A program made the translations under genes and the position numbers. A DNA stretch of 64,000 nucleotides from Streptomyces sp. NBC_00663 (GTDB lineage Bacteria; Actinomycetota; Actinomycetes; Streptomycetales; Streptomycetaceae), in assembly GCF_036226885.1 (NCBI RefSeq), contig NZ_CP109027.1, forward strand, positions 8,556,001 to 8,620,000, given 5' to 3'. Positions 19,156 through 27,204 of the stretch are shown in pieces. How positions within the stretch are numbered: position 1 is the stretch's first letter; every line of letters begins with the position of its first letter. Under the pieces are notes generated by a model. It saw only the letters and a program-made list of their open reading frames with translations, did no database searches and was not told the DNA's origin.

Positions 19156-19288
19156 GTCGCCACCTGTTCGAGTTGCCGCTGGATGTGCGCTCGCGTCGAC
19201 CGCGCGGGTGCGGTGGTCGGCGCGACCGCTCATCCTGCCGTATCCGGCACAGGGATTCGTACCCGGTCCGGGGCCGGACGGCGGGGTT

Positions 19289-20806
19289 TCAGACGATGCC
19301 CTCCGCCAGTTCGGCCTGTTCCTGGTCGGAGTAGGCGGCCGTGGTGGGCGTCCCGTACGAACGACGGGCGGCGTACCACCACACGGTGGCGAGAAGCAGT
19401 ACGACGGCCAGCGCGACGGACGCGTAGTTCATCGTGTCGACCGTCACCGGCGACGACTGCGGCAGACAGAACAGCACCGTCACGAACGCCACCCACACCA
19501 CGGCCGTCCAGCCGATCGGCTTGCTCCACCGCCCCAGGCTCCATGGACCAGGCTGGAAACGATCCCCCGCGCGCAGCCGCAGCAGCACCGGGATGGCGTA
19601 CGCCGGGGTGATGCCGATGACGTTGATGGCGGTCACCGCGCCGTACGCCGTCGCCGAGTACAGGGACGGCAGCGCGAGCAGGGCCGCGACCACCACCGAC
19701 AACCAGACCGCGGTGACCGGCGTCTGGGTGCGGGCGCTGACCTTGCGCCAGAGACCGGAACCCGGCAGCGCCCCGTCCCGGCTGAACGCGAACACCATGC
19801 GGCTGGCGGCGGCCACCTCGGCGTTGCCGCAGAACAGCTGGGCGACGATCACCACGATGAGCAGCGCGCTCGCCCCGTCCGTGCCGAGGCCGTCGAGGAG
19901 GATCTGCGCGGGCGGCACCCCGGTGTCGGTGGCCCGGGTGGCGTCGTAGTCCTGGATGGCGAAGGTCAGTCCCGTCAGCAGCACGAAACCGGCGATCCAG
20001 GAGACCCAGATGGAGCGGACGATGCCGCGGGCCGCCGACACCGACGCGTTGGACGTTTCCTCGGACAGGTGCGCCGAGGCGTCGTAGCCGGAGAACGTGT
20101 ACTGGGCGAGGAGGAGGCCGATCGCCGCCACGTACAAGGGGCTTGACCAGCCGGTGTCGTTGACGAACTCGGTGAAGACGAAGGACGGCGACTGGTGGTG
20201 GTCGGGGACGATCGCGAGCGCGCCGACGATGAGTGCCACGCCCGCCAAGTGCCACCAGACACTGATGGAGTTGAGGAGGCTGACCAGACGGACGCCGAAC
20301 AGGTTCAGCACGGCGTGCAGCAGCAGGATCACCAGGAAGATCAGCATCGTCTTCTCCGGTGTCGGCTCGAAGCCCCACTGGAGGTTCATGAACGCGCCGG
20401 TGAACAGGGCGGCGCCGTAGTCGATACCGGCGATCGCGCCCAGCAGACCCAGCAGGTTGAGCCAGCCGGTGTACCAGCCCCAGCGGCGCCCGCCGAGCCG
20501 GTCGGCCATGTAGTACAGGGCGCCCGAGGTCGGATAGGCGCTGGTGACCTCCGCCAGCGCGAGGCCCACGCACAGCACGAACAGGCCGACGCCCGCCCAG
20601 CCCCACAGCATCACCGCGGGGCCGCCCGCGCCGAGGCCGAAGCCGTACAGGGTCATGCAGCCGGACAGGATCGAGATCACCGAGAAGCTGATCGCGAAGT
20701 TGCCGAAGCCGCCCATACGGCGGGCGAGGACGGGCCGGTAGCCGAGTTCCCGCAGACGTTGTTCCTCGTCGTGCGGTTTCGACGGACCGTGGGTGGTACG
20801 GGACAT
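19289..20806 (-). CDS. APC-superfamily amino acid permease
   Basis: This 505-aa protein has about 12 membrane helices. After a short basic N-terminus comes the APC opening RRMGGFGNFAISFSVISIL. The glycine-rich first helix and the FSGYDASAHLSEET motif in helix 6 are typical of GABA/choline-type members of the amino acid/choline transporter family. It imports amino acids or amines. It sits 31 bp downstream of the 325-aa unknown gene on the same strand, so the two may be co-transcribed. Confidence 0.9.
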   Translation of the reverse strand: MSRTTHGPSKPHDEEQRLRELGYRPVLARRMGGFGNFAISFSVISILSGCMTLYGFGLGAGGPAVMLWGWAGVGLFVLCVGLALAEVTSAYPTSGALYYMADRLGGRRWGWYTGWLNLLGLLGAIAGIDYGAALFTGAFMNLQWGFEPTPEKTMLIFLVILLLHAVLNLFGVRLVSLLNSISVWWHLAGVALIVGALAIVPDHHQSPSFVFTEFVNDTGWSSPLYVAAIGLLLAQYTFSGYDASAHLSEETSNASVSAARGIVRSIWVSWIAGFVLLTGLTFAIQDYDATRATDTGVPPAQILLDGLGTDGASALLIVVIVAQLFCGNAEVAAASRMVFAFSRDGALPGSGLWRKVSARTQTPVTAVWLSVVVAALLALPSLYSATAYGAVTAINVIGITPAYAIPVLLRLRAGDRFQPGPWSLGRWSKPIGWTAVVWVAFVTVLFCLPQSSPVTVDTMNYASVALAVVLLLATVWWYAARRSYGTPTTAAYSDQEQAELAEGIV

Positions 20807-20837
20807 GCGGAAACCTCCGGAAGGACGGGATGGTGGG

Positions 20838-21815
20838 TCACGCGGGGCGGCAGCGCGCCCGGGCCTGGAGGAACACCTCCACGGCCTGGCCGCGGTCGCC
20901 GGTCTCGGGGATGCGGTAGGCCCAGGGCAGGGGCGTCCAGTACGGGCCGAGCGCGTCGAACACGCGGGCCGCCTCCGGGAACCGGAGGGCGCCCCACAGG
21001 GCGTGCGCGAGATGGTTCAGGTCCAGCGGGGAGCGCTCGGCGGCGAAGGTCTGCTCGAACCAGGCGTACAGCGTCCGCTGTGCCTCCCGCGTGGCGTCCT
21101 CGGCCACCCAGTGCAGGTCGAGAGCGGCGTCCCGGCCGCCCGCGCGGCGGTAACGCTCCACCCGGACGTACAGCGGCAGGACATGGAGGGCGGAGCCGGG
21201 TGGCGCGGTGTCGGCCGCCCAGTGGGCGTAGCCGACCGCCTCGGCGAGCCGGCCTGAGGTGCCGTGCTCGTACAGGAACTGGAGCATCCGGTGGTGTGCC
21301 TCGCGGTTGTACGGGTCCCGCTTGTCGGCCTCCGCCAGCAGCCCCCACGGCCCCGGCGGCAGCATCGGCCCGGGCGGCGCCACCCGGTGCTCCTCCCAGC
21401 GCCGGTCCCGGTCGAGCCGCGCCAGCGCCAGCAGACACACCCAGGGGACGGGGTCCAAAGGCGCCGCCCGGGTCGCCGTGTGGCTCGCCTGCCAGGCCTC
21501 CCGCCACAGGTCGAGGGTGCGGGAGTGCTGCTCGCGGTGGGCCCGTAACGCCCGCTCGACGGCGACCCTGGCGTGCATGACCGCGGCCGGGACGCTGTGC
21601 GGCTCCTCGGTCAGCCAGGCCCGCACCACGTCGGTGCCGGCGGCAGCGGCGGCGAGTACCTGGGTGCGCTGCGTCCACTGCCACCAGGCCGTCGTCTCAC
21701 CGAGCAGCCGGCGCATCGACATCCAGCGTCCGGTGCGCACCTCCTGGAGGGTGGCCCGCAGGGCGGCGTCATGGCCCGCGGGATCGTAGACGGGGCGTGC
21801 TCCTTCTCTGGCCAT
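20838..21815 (-). CDS. unknown 325-aa alpha-helical protein with a TTA codon
   Basis: I do not recognise a family. The sequence is rich in Trp, Ala and Arg, looks all-helical and TPR-like (EADKRDPYNREAHHRMLQFL is typical), and has no signal or membrane segment. Leu at 21546-21548 is encoded by TTA (minus strand), so translation should depend on bldA. It is followed by the permease gene after 31 bp. A role in development-linked transport control is possible but not shown. Confidence 0.7.
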   Translation of the reverse strand: MAREGARPVYDPAGHDAALRATLQEVRTGRWMSMRRLLGETTAWWQWTQRTQVLAAAAAGTDVVRAWLTEEPHSVPAAVMHARVAVERALRAHREQHSRTLDLWREAWQASHTATRAAPLDPVPWVCLLALARLDRDRRWEEHRVAPPGPMLPPGPWGLLAEADKRDPYNREAHHRMLQFLYEHGTSGRLAEAVGYAHWAADTAPPGSALHVLPLYVRVERYRRAGGRDAALDLHWVAEDATREAQRTLYAWFEQTFAAERSPLDLNHLAHALWGALRFPEAARVFDALGPYWTPLPWAYRIPETGDRGQAVEVFLQARARCRPA

Positions 21816-22092
21816 CAGCCGTCCGTCCCGGTCGGCGGGCGGGGCGGGACGGCGGGGTGGAGTAACAACAGCCCTCCTCAGGGCGGTGGTTGGGGAGCTT
21901 GTGCCGGTCGGCGGTCACTATAGAGGCGCAGGTTCCGCATCTCCCGCGGTTTCCCGATCTTTTCGAACTCCGTTGCGAGGCAAGGGTGTTGAGCGGTGTG
22001 GTGGTTGAAGATTCATCGACGGTCGGGGTCGCTTGACGTGGCGCGGCGGGCGGCGGCAGGCTGGCGGCCTGTTGATCGCCGAGGAGGGCTCG

Positions 22093-23532
22093 ATGACCGG
22101 TCCGGTGCTGGCCGTGGACCAGGGCACGTCCGGCACCAAGGCGCTCGTCGTCTGCCCCGAACGCGGTGTCATCGGCGCGGGCTTCGCCGAGGTGCGTCCG
22201 CGGCACCTGCCCGGGGGGCTGGTCGAGGTCGACCCCGAGGAGCTGTACGCGTCCGTCGTCGAGGCCGGCCGCCGCGCCCTCGCCGAGGCGCGCGAACCGG
22301 TGGTGGCCCTGGGCCTGGCCAACCAGGGCGAGACCGTGCTCGCCTGGGACCGCGCCACCGGCCGCCCGCTCACCGACGCCCTCGTCTGGCAGGACCGCCG
22401 CGCCGAGAGCGTCTGCGAGGAACTCGCCCCGCACGCCGACGAGTTGCGCGACCTGACCGGCCTGCCGCTCGACCCGTACTTCGCCGCCCCCAAGATGGCC
22501 TGGATACGCTGCCACCTCACCCGTGAGGGCGTCGTCACCACCACCGACGCCTGGCTCGTCCACCGCCTCACCGGCGCCTACGTCACCGACGCGGCGACCG
22601 CCGGCCGCACCCAGCTCCTCGACCTCGACCACGCCACCTGGTCACCCCGCGCCCTCGATCTCTACGGCCTGACGGACGAACGCCTCCCCGAGGTCGTCGA
22701 CAACGCCCAGCCCATCGGCACCACACGGGAGTTCGGCCCGGAGATACCGCTCACCGGCCTCGCCGTCGACCAGCAGGCGGCCCTGCTCGCCCAGCGCGTC
22801 ACCGAGCCCGGCGGCGCCAAGTGCACCTACGGAACCGGCGCGTTCCTCCTCGCCCACACCGGCGACACCCCGAGGCGAGGCAGCACCGGCCTGGTCGGCT
22901 GCGTCGCCTGGCGGCTCGCCGGACGCACCAGCTACTGCCTCGACGGCCAGGTCTACACCGCCGCCTCCGCCGTGCGCTGGCTCACCGACCTCGGCGTCAT
23001 CGGCGGCGCCGCCGACCTCGACAGCGTGGGTGGCACGGTCGCCGACAGCGGCGGCGTCACCTTCGTACCGGCCCTCGCCGGACTCGCCGCCCCCTGGTGG
23101 CGCGGCGACCTGCGCGGCTCGCTCACCGGACTCGGCCTCGACACCACCGCCGGACACCTGGTCCGCGCCCTGTGCGAGGGCATCGCCGCCCAGGTCGCCG
23201 AACTCGCCGACGCGGCCGAGACCGACCTGAAGGCGCCGCTCACCACGCTGCGCGTCGACGGCGGCCTGACCCGCTCCGCCCTCCTCATGCAGACCCAGGC
23301 CGACCTGCTGCAACGCCCCGTCGAAGTGTCTGCCCTGCCCGACGCGACCGCCCTCGGCGTCGCCGCCCTGGCCCGCCTCGGCGCGGCTCCCGGACAGACC
23401 GTGGACACGGTGCTCCCGGACGGGAAGCCGGCCGCCCTCTACGAGCCGCTGATCTCCGCCGACGAGGCCGCGGACCGCCGCGCCCGCTTCCGCGGCGAAG
23501 TCACCGCCCTTCTCGCCCGGACCCCCGCATGA
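22093..23532 (+). CDS. FGGY-family carbohydrate kinase
   Basis: The ATP/sugar kinase signature starts the protein (VLAVDQGTSGTKALVV). The FGGY C-terminal signature (TTLRVDGGLTRSALLMQTQA) follows the middle block GAKCTYGTGAFLL. ATG 22093 has a strong ribosome site (GAGGAGGG). The protein is 479 aa, normal for glycerol/xylulose kinases. Its stop overlaps the next start (ATGA). With the two oxidoreductases behind it, phosphorylation of glycerol or a related polyol before oxidation is the likely role. The N-terminus does not look like the usual Streptomyces GlpK, so I do not use that symbol. Confidence 0.85.
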   Translation: MTGPVLAVDQGTSGTKALVVCPERGVIGAGFAEVRPRHLPGGLVEVDPEELYASVVEAGRRALAEAREPVVALGLANQGETVLAWDRATGRPLTDALVWQDRRAESVCEELAPHADELRDLTGLPLDPYFAAPKMAWIRCHLTREGVVTTTDAWLVHRLTGAYVTDAATAGRTQLLDLDHATWSPRALDLYGLTDERLPEVVDNAQPIGTTREFGPEIPLTGLAVDQQAALLAQRVTEPGGAKCTYGTGAFLLAHTGDTPRRGSTGLVGCVAWRLAGRTSYCLDGQVYTAASAVRWLTDLGVIGGAADLDSVGGTVADSGGVTFVPALAGLAAPWWRGDLRGSLTGLGLDTTAGHLVRALCEGIAAQVAELADAAETDLKAPLTTLRVDGGLTRSALLMQTQADLLQRPVEVSALPDATALGVAALARLGAAPGQTVDTVLPDGKPAALYEPLISADEAADRRARFRGEVTALLARTPA

Positions 23533-24920
23533 CGGTCACCACCCACGGACCACTGCCCACCACGCCGTACGACGTGATCGTCATCGGCGCGGGAGTCGTC
23601 GGCAGCGCCATCGCCCGCGCACTGGCCGGCTATCCCTCTCTGCGCACAGCGGTCGTCGAGGCACAGGACGACGTCGGCCAGGGCAGCTCCAAGGCCAACA
23701 CCGCCATCCTCCACACCGGCTTCGACGCCGCCCCCGGCTCCCTGGAGGCCCGGCTCGTCCGCGAGGGCTCCCGTCAACTCGCCGCGTACGCCGCCGAGTC
23801 GGGGATCCCCGTCGAGCTGGTCGGCGCCCTCCTCGTCGCCTGGGACGAGGAGCAACACGCCGCACTGCCCCGCCTCGCGGAGAAGGCCGAGCGCAACGGC
23901 CACAAGGAGACCCGACTGATCGATCGGGCCGAACTGTACGAGCGTGAGCCCCACCTCGGCCCCGGAGCGCTGGGCGCCCTCCACGTCCCCGGCGAGAGCA
24001 TCATCTGCTCCTGGACGACGACCCTGGCCTACGCCACCCAGGCCGTCCGGAACGGCGTGGACCTGCACCTCAACTGCCGGGTGGAACAGGTCGGTCAGGG
24101 ACTGCTGGCGACCGACCGGGGCGAGCTCCGCACCCGTTGGGTGATCAACGCGGCCGGTCTCCACGCCGACACCCTCGACCGCGACCTCGGCCACCACGAC
24201 TTCACCGTCACCCCGCGCCGCGGCCAGCTCATCGTCTTCGACAAGTTCGCCCGCCCCCTCGTCCGGCACATCCTGCTGCCTGTCCCGACCGCACTCGGCA
24301 AGGGAGTCCTGGTCGCGCCCACCGTGTACGGCAACGTCCTGCTCGGCCCCACCGCCGAGGACCTCGACGACAAACGGGCCACCCAGTCGACCGCCGACGG
24401 TCTGGCGAGCCTGCGGGAGAAGGGCCGCCGCATCCTGCCCGAGCTCCTCGACGAGGAGGTCACCGCCGTCTACGCGGGCCTGCGCGCCGCCACCGAGTAC
24501 GACGACTACCGCATCACGGCCCACCCCGAGCAGGCGTACCTCACGGTGGGCGGCATCCGCTCGACGGGGCTGACGGCGTCACTCGCCATCGCCGAGTACG
24601 TGGTGGGCCAACTTGCCGTGAACGGGCTGGAGCTGGGCCCGCCGCGCGAGCTGGAGCCGGTGCGCATGCCCAACCTGGGCGAGGCGTTCCCGCGCCCGTA
24701 CCAACGCCCCGACCTCATCACCGCCGACCCGGAGTACGGCACCCTCGTCTGCCACTGCGAACGCGTGTCCCGCGGGGAGATCCGGGACGCCCTCGCCAGT
24801 ACGGTGCCGCCGGGCAGCCTGGATGGACTGCGCCGCCGGACCAGGGCACGCGCGGGGCGTTGCCAGGGGTTCTCCTGCGGGGCGGCGGTGCGACAGCTGT
24901 TCGAGGAGGCCCGCGGGTGA
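23529..24920 (+). CDS. GlpA-like FAD-dependent oxidoreductase with BFD-type 2Fe-2S domain
   Basis: An N-terminal FAD-binding motif (VIVIGAGVVGSAIA) heads a DAO/GlpD-type domain (to about residue 385). The C-terminal ~65 residues form a BFD-like iron-sulfur domain with Cys at LVCHCERVS and RCQGFSCGA. This matches anaerobic GlpA-type glycerol-3-phosphate dehydrogenases and related 2-hydroxyacid dehydrogenases. It overlaps both neighbours by four bases (ATGA and GTGA), so the three genes are coupled and likely form one enzyme pathway or complex. Confidence 0.88.
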   Translation: MTVTTHGPLPTTPYDVIVIGAGVVGSAIARALAGYPSLRTAVVEAQDDVGQGSSKANTAILHTGFDAAPGSLEARLVREGSRQLAAYAAESGIPVELVGALLVAWDEEQHAALPRLAEKAERNGHKETRLIDRAELYEREPHLGPGALGALHVPGESIICSWTTTLAYATQAVRNGVDLHLNCRVEQVGQGLLATDRGELRTRWVINAAGLHADTLDRDLGHHDFTVTPRRGQLIVFDKFARPLVRHILLPVPTALGKGVLVAPTVYGNVLLGPTAEDLDDKRATQSTADGLASLREKGRRILPELLDEEVTAVYAGLRAATEYDDYRITAHPEQAYLTVGGIRSTGLTASLAIAEYVVGQLAVNGLELGPPRELEPVRMPNLGEAFPRPYQRPDLITADPEYGTLVCHCERVSRGEIRDALASTVPPGSLDGLRRRTRARAGRCQGFSCGAAVRQLFEEARG

Positions 24921-25828
24921 CGCGACAGGTCGACGTGCTCGTCATCGGCGCGGGCCCCGCCGGGCTCACCGCCGCCGCCCGTCTCGCCGCCGCCGGCGCC
25001 GGACGGGTCGAGGTCCTTGACCGTGAACAGCGGGCCGGGGGAGTGCCGCGGCACTGCGCCCACGGCGGCTTCGGCACCTGGCGGCACCCCCTGACCGGCC
25101 CGGCGTACGCCCGCCGGCTCCTCGATGCGGCACGGAACGCCGGGGCGGTCGTCCGGACCGGCGTGACCGCCCTCGACTGGGCGGGCCCCCTGGCGCTGAA
25201 CACCGTGAGCCCGGGCGGGCCGGAGACGATCGAGGCCCACGCGATCGTCCTGGCCACCGGCGCCCGCGAACGCCCCCGCGCCGCACGCCTGGTGCCGGGC
25301 ACCCGCCCGGCCGGCGTGTACACCACCGGTGAACTCCAGCAGGCGGTGCACCTGTTCGGGCAGCGCATCGGCACCCGTGCGGTGATCGTGGGCGCGGAGC
25401 CCGTGTCGTACCGGGCCGCCGACACCGTACGGGCGGCGGGAGCGGAGGTCGTCGCCATGGTCACGGAGAGGGAACGCGCGCAGGCGCACCCCGTTCGCGC
25501 CCAGGACGCCCGGCTGCGTCGCCGTGTCCCGCTGCTCACCGGTACCACCGTCGCCGAACTCCTCGGCCACGGACGCCTGTCGGGCGTGCGCGTCCGGCGC
25601 CAGGACGGTCGTACGGCCGAACTCGCCTGTGACACGGTCGTGTTCACCGGCGACTTCGTTGCCGAACAGGAGCTGGTGCGGCGGGGCGGGCTGACGCTCG
25701 GCACCGGGACGCCAGGAACCTCACGGCCCGGCGTGTTCGCCGTCGGAGGCCTGGCTCACCCCGGGCAGAGCGCGGCCGAGGCCGCACGTGCGGGTGCGCA
25801 GGTCGCCGCCGCCGTCATGCGCCCTTGA
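24917..25828 (+). CDS. FAD/NAD(P)-binding oxidoreductase, partner of the GlpA-like enzyme
   Basis: This 303-aa protein begins with VDVLVIGAGPAGLTAAARLA and has a second nucleotide-binding region around VIVGAEPVSYRAADT. Both are typical of pyridine nucleotide-disulfide-type reductases, but no CxxC redox disulfide is visible. Such proteins accompany BFD-containing GlpA-like or hydroxyproline/opine oxidase subunits and pass electrons. The start GTG overlaps the previous stop (GTGA). Confidence 0.85.
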   Translation: MTRQVDVLVIGAGPAGLTAAARLAAAGAGRVEVLDREQRAGGVPRHCAHGGFGTWRHPLTGPAYARRLLDAARNAGAVVRTGVTALDWAGPLALNTVSPGGPETIEAHAIVLATGARERPRAARLVPGTRPAGVYTTGELQQAVHLFGQRIGTRAVIVGAEPVSYRAADTVRAAGAEVVAMVTERERAQAHPVRAQDARLRRRVPLLTGTTVAELLGHGRLSGVRVRRQDGRTAELACDTVVFTGDFVAEQELVRRGGLTLGTGTPGTSRPGVFAVGGLAHPGQSAAEAARAGAQVAAAVMRP

Positions 25829-25996
25829 ACGACCCGTGCACAGATGGCGCAGATGGGCCGGAGGGACGCCGGTGCGCGGATCGGCCGTCATGTGGACGAC
25901 GACCTCGTAGTCCCGCATGCAGTCGGTGCAGCCGTGGTGCACGACAGCGCGATCCTCGATCCGGTCGAGGGCCTCGGCGAGAGCGGTGATGTCCAT
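25829..25996 (-). pseudogene. truncated remnant of a conserved Streptomyces ~150-aa protein
   Basis: From ATG 25996 the frame reads MDITALAEALDRIEDRAVVH and continues HHGCTDCMRDYEVVVHMTAD. I recall this as the start of a small conserved Streptomyces protein whose full form runs to roughly 150 residues. Here the similarity ends after about 50 residues, where the frame runs into the 3' end of the oxidoreductase gene with unrelated residues. The rest is missing, so this looks like a deletion remnant. The family recall is from memory. Confidence 0.5.
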
Positions 25997-26031
25997 GCGG
26001 CCGTTCCACCGCAGACGATCTTCAGGGGCCG

Positions 26032-27063
26032 TCAGATGACCTTCAGCCGCACCAGGGCCCCCAGTGTCAGCGCCCCGGGCAGCAGCGGCAGCCACACGGT
26101 GATGATCCGGTAGGCCAGCACCACGGCCGTCGCCGCCGCCGCCGGGCCGCCCGCCGCCACCAGCGCCATGACGAGCGCCGCCTCCACCGAGCCGAGCCCG
26201 CCCGGCGTGGGTACGAGGGCGACGGCGACCGTCGCGGCCAGATACGCCACCGCCATGTGCAGCGGCGGCACCGGCAGCCCCAGCGCCTGCCCCACCGCGG
26301 CCAACCCGGCCGCCTGGAGTGCGGGAAAGGCCAGGGACCCGCCCCACAGCGCCAGCGCCCGGGACGGCCGGGTGTGCACCTCGCGCAGCTCGCCGAGCGC
26401 GGTCCGCAGGAACGCCGACACGGCCGTACGCACCCGTCGTACGAGGACGAGCACGCCGACCGCCACGAGCAGCACCGCCCCCAGCGCCGGCAGCAGCGCG
26501 CCCACCGCCTCCTCGGGAAGGAGCGAACCGAGGCTCAGCGCGTCGGGGAACGCGAGGAGCAGGACCGCCAGCAGGCCCAGCCTGCCCACCGACTCCGCCA
26601 GCAGATACAGCGCGAGGGCGGCCGAGGAGCGGGCCAGCGGAACCCCGCACACCGCCATGAACCGCAGATTGACCGCGCTCGCGCCGAGACCCGTCGGCAG
26701 CAGATGGTTCGCGGCACCGGCCGCGAACTGCGTGGCCAGCAGCCGCCGCTTCGGCAGCCGCTCCACCACCGCGCCCTGTCGGGTACAGGCCGCGGCGACC
26801 CAGGTCAGACAGGTGGCGCAGACCGCGACCAGCAGCCACGGCCACTCGGCGGACTCCAGCTGACCGAAGCCCTCGGCGAGCACCGAGCGGTGTTGCAGGG
26901 CGACCACGGAGACGAGCAGCAGCGGCAGCAGACACAGGATCTGGCGGATCCGGCGGCCGGGGAGGGGGACGGACAGACGGCGGGGGCTCACGTCCAAAGA
27001 GGCTTTTCCCAGCGCGCCAACTGCGGGTTGCGGAGGGGCGGACGGGGCATGGCGTACGGTCAT
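26032..27063 (-). CDS. UPF0104/LPG-synthase-TM-like integral membrane protein
   Basis: The 343-aa protein has about eight membrane helices. It carries family-typical motifs AAGAANHLLPTGLGASAVNL near the middle and VPTPGGLGSVEAAL near the C-terminus. Relatives include the flippase half of MprF and undecaprenyl/polyprenyl-linked flippase-like proteins, so movement of a lipid or glycolipid is likely. ATG 27063 lies in a 141-bp divergent region shared with the ABC exporter. Confidence 0.85.
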   Translation of the reverse strand: MTVRHAPSAPPQPAVGALGKASLDVSPRRLSVPLPGRRIRQILCLLPLLLVSVVALQHRSVLAEGFGQLESAEWPWLLVAVCATCLTWVAAACTRQGAVVERLPKRRLLATQFAAGAANHLLPTGLGASAVNLRFMAVCGVPLARSSAALALYLLAESVGRLGLLAVLLLAFPDALSLGSLLPEEAVGALLPALGAVLLVAVGVLVLVRRVRTAVSAFLRTALGELREVHTRPSRALALWGGSLAFPALQAAGLAAVGQALGLPVPPLHMAVAYLAATVAVALVPTPGGLGSVEAALVMALVAAGGPAAAATAVVLAYRIITVWLPLLPGALTLGALVRLKVI

Positions 27064-27204
27064 CGGATCCTTCGGGGAGCAGGAAGGGGAGCGGGAAGGG
27101 GAGGGGGAAAGGGAGCGGGACGAGGCAGGCGAGGGGGACGTACGGTGCGTGATTCTTTCGGGAACGTTGACCTCAACAACGCTTGAGGTCCTACGTTCGC
27201 TCCC

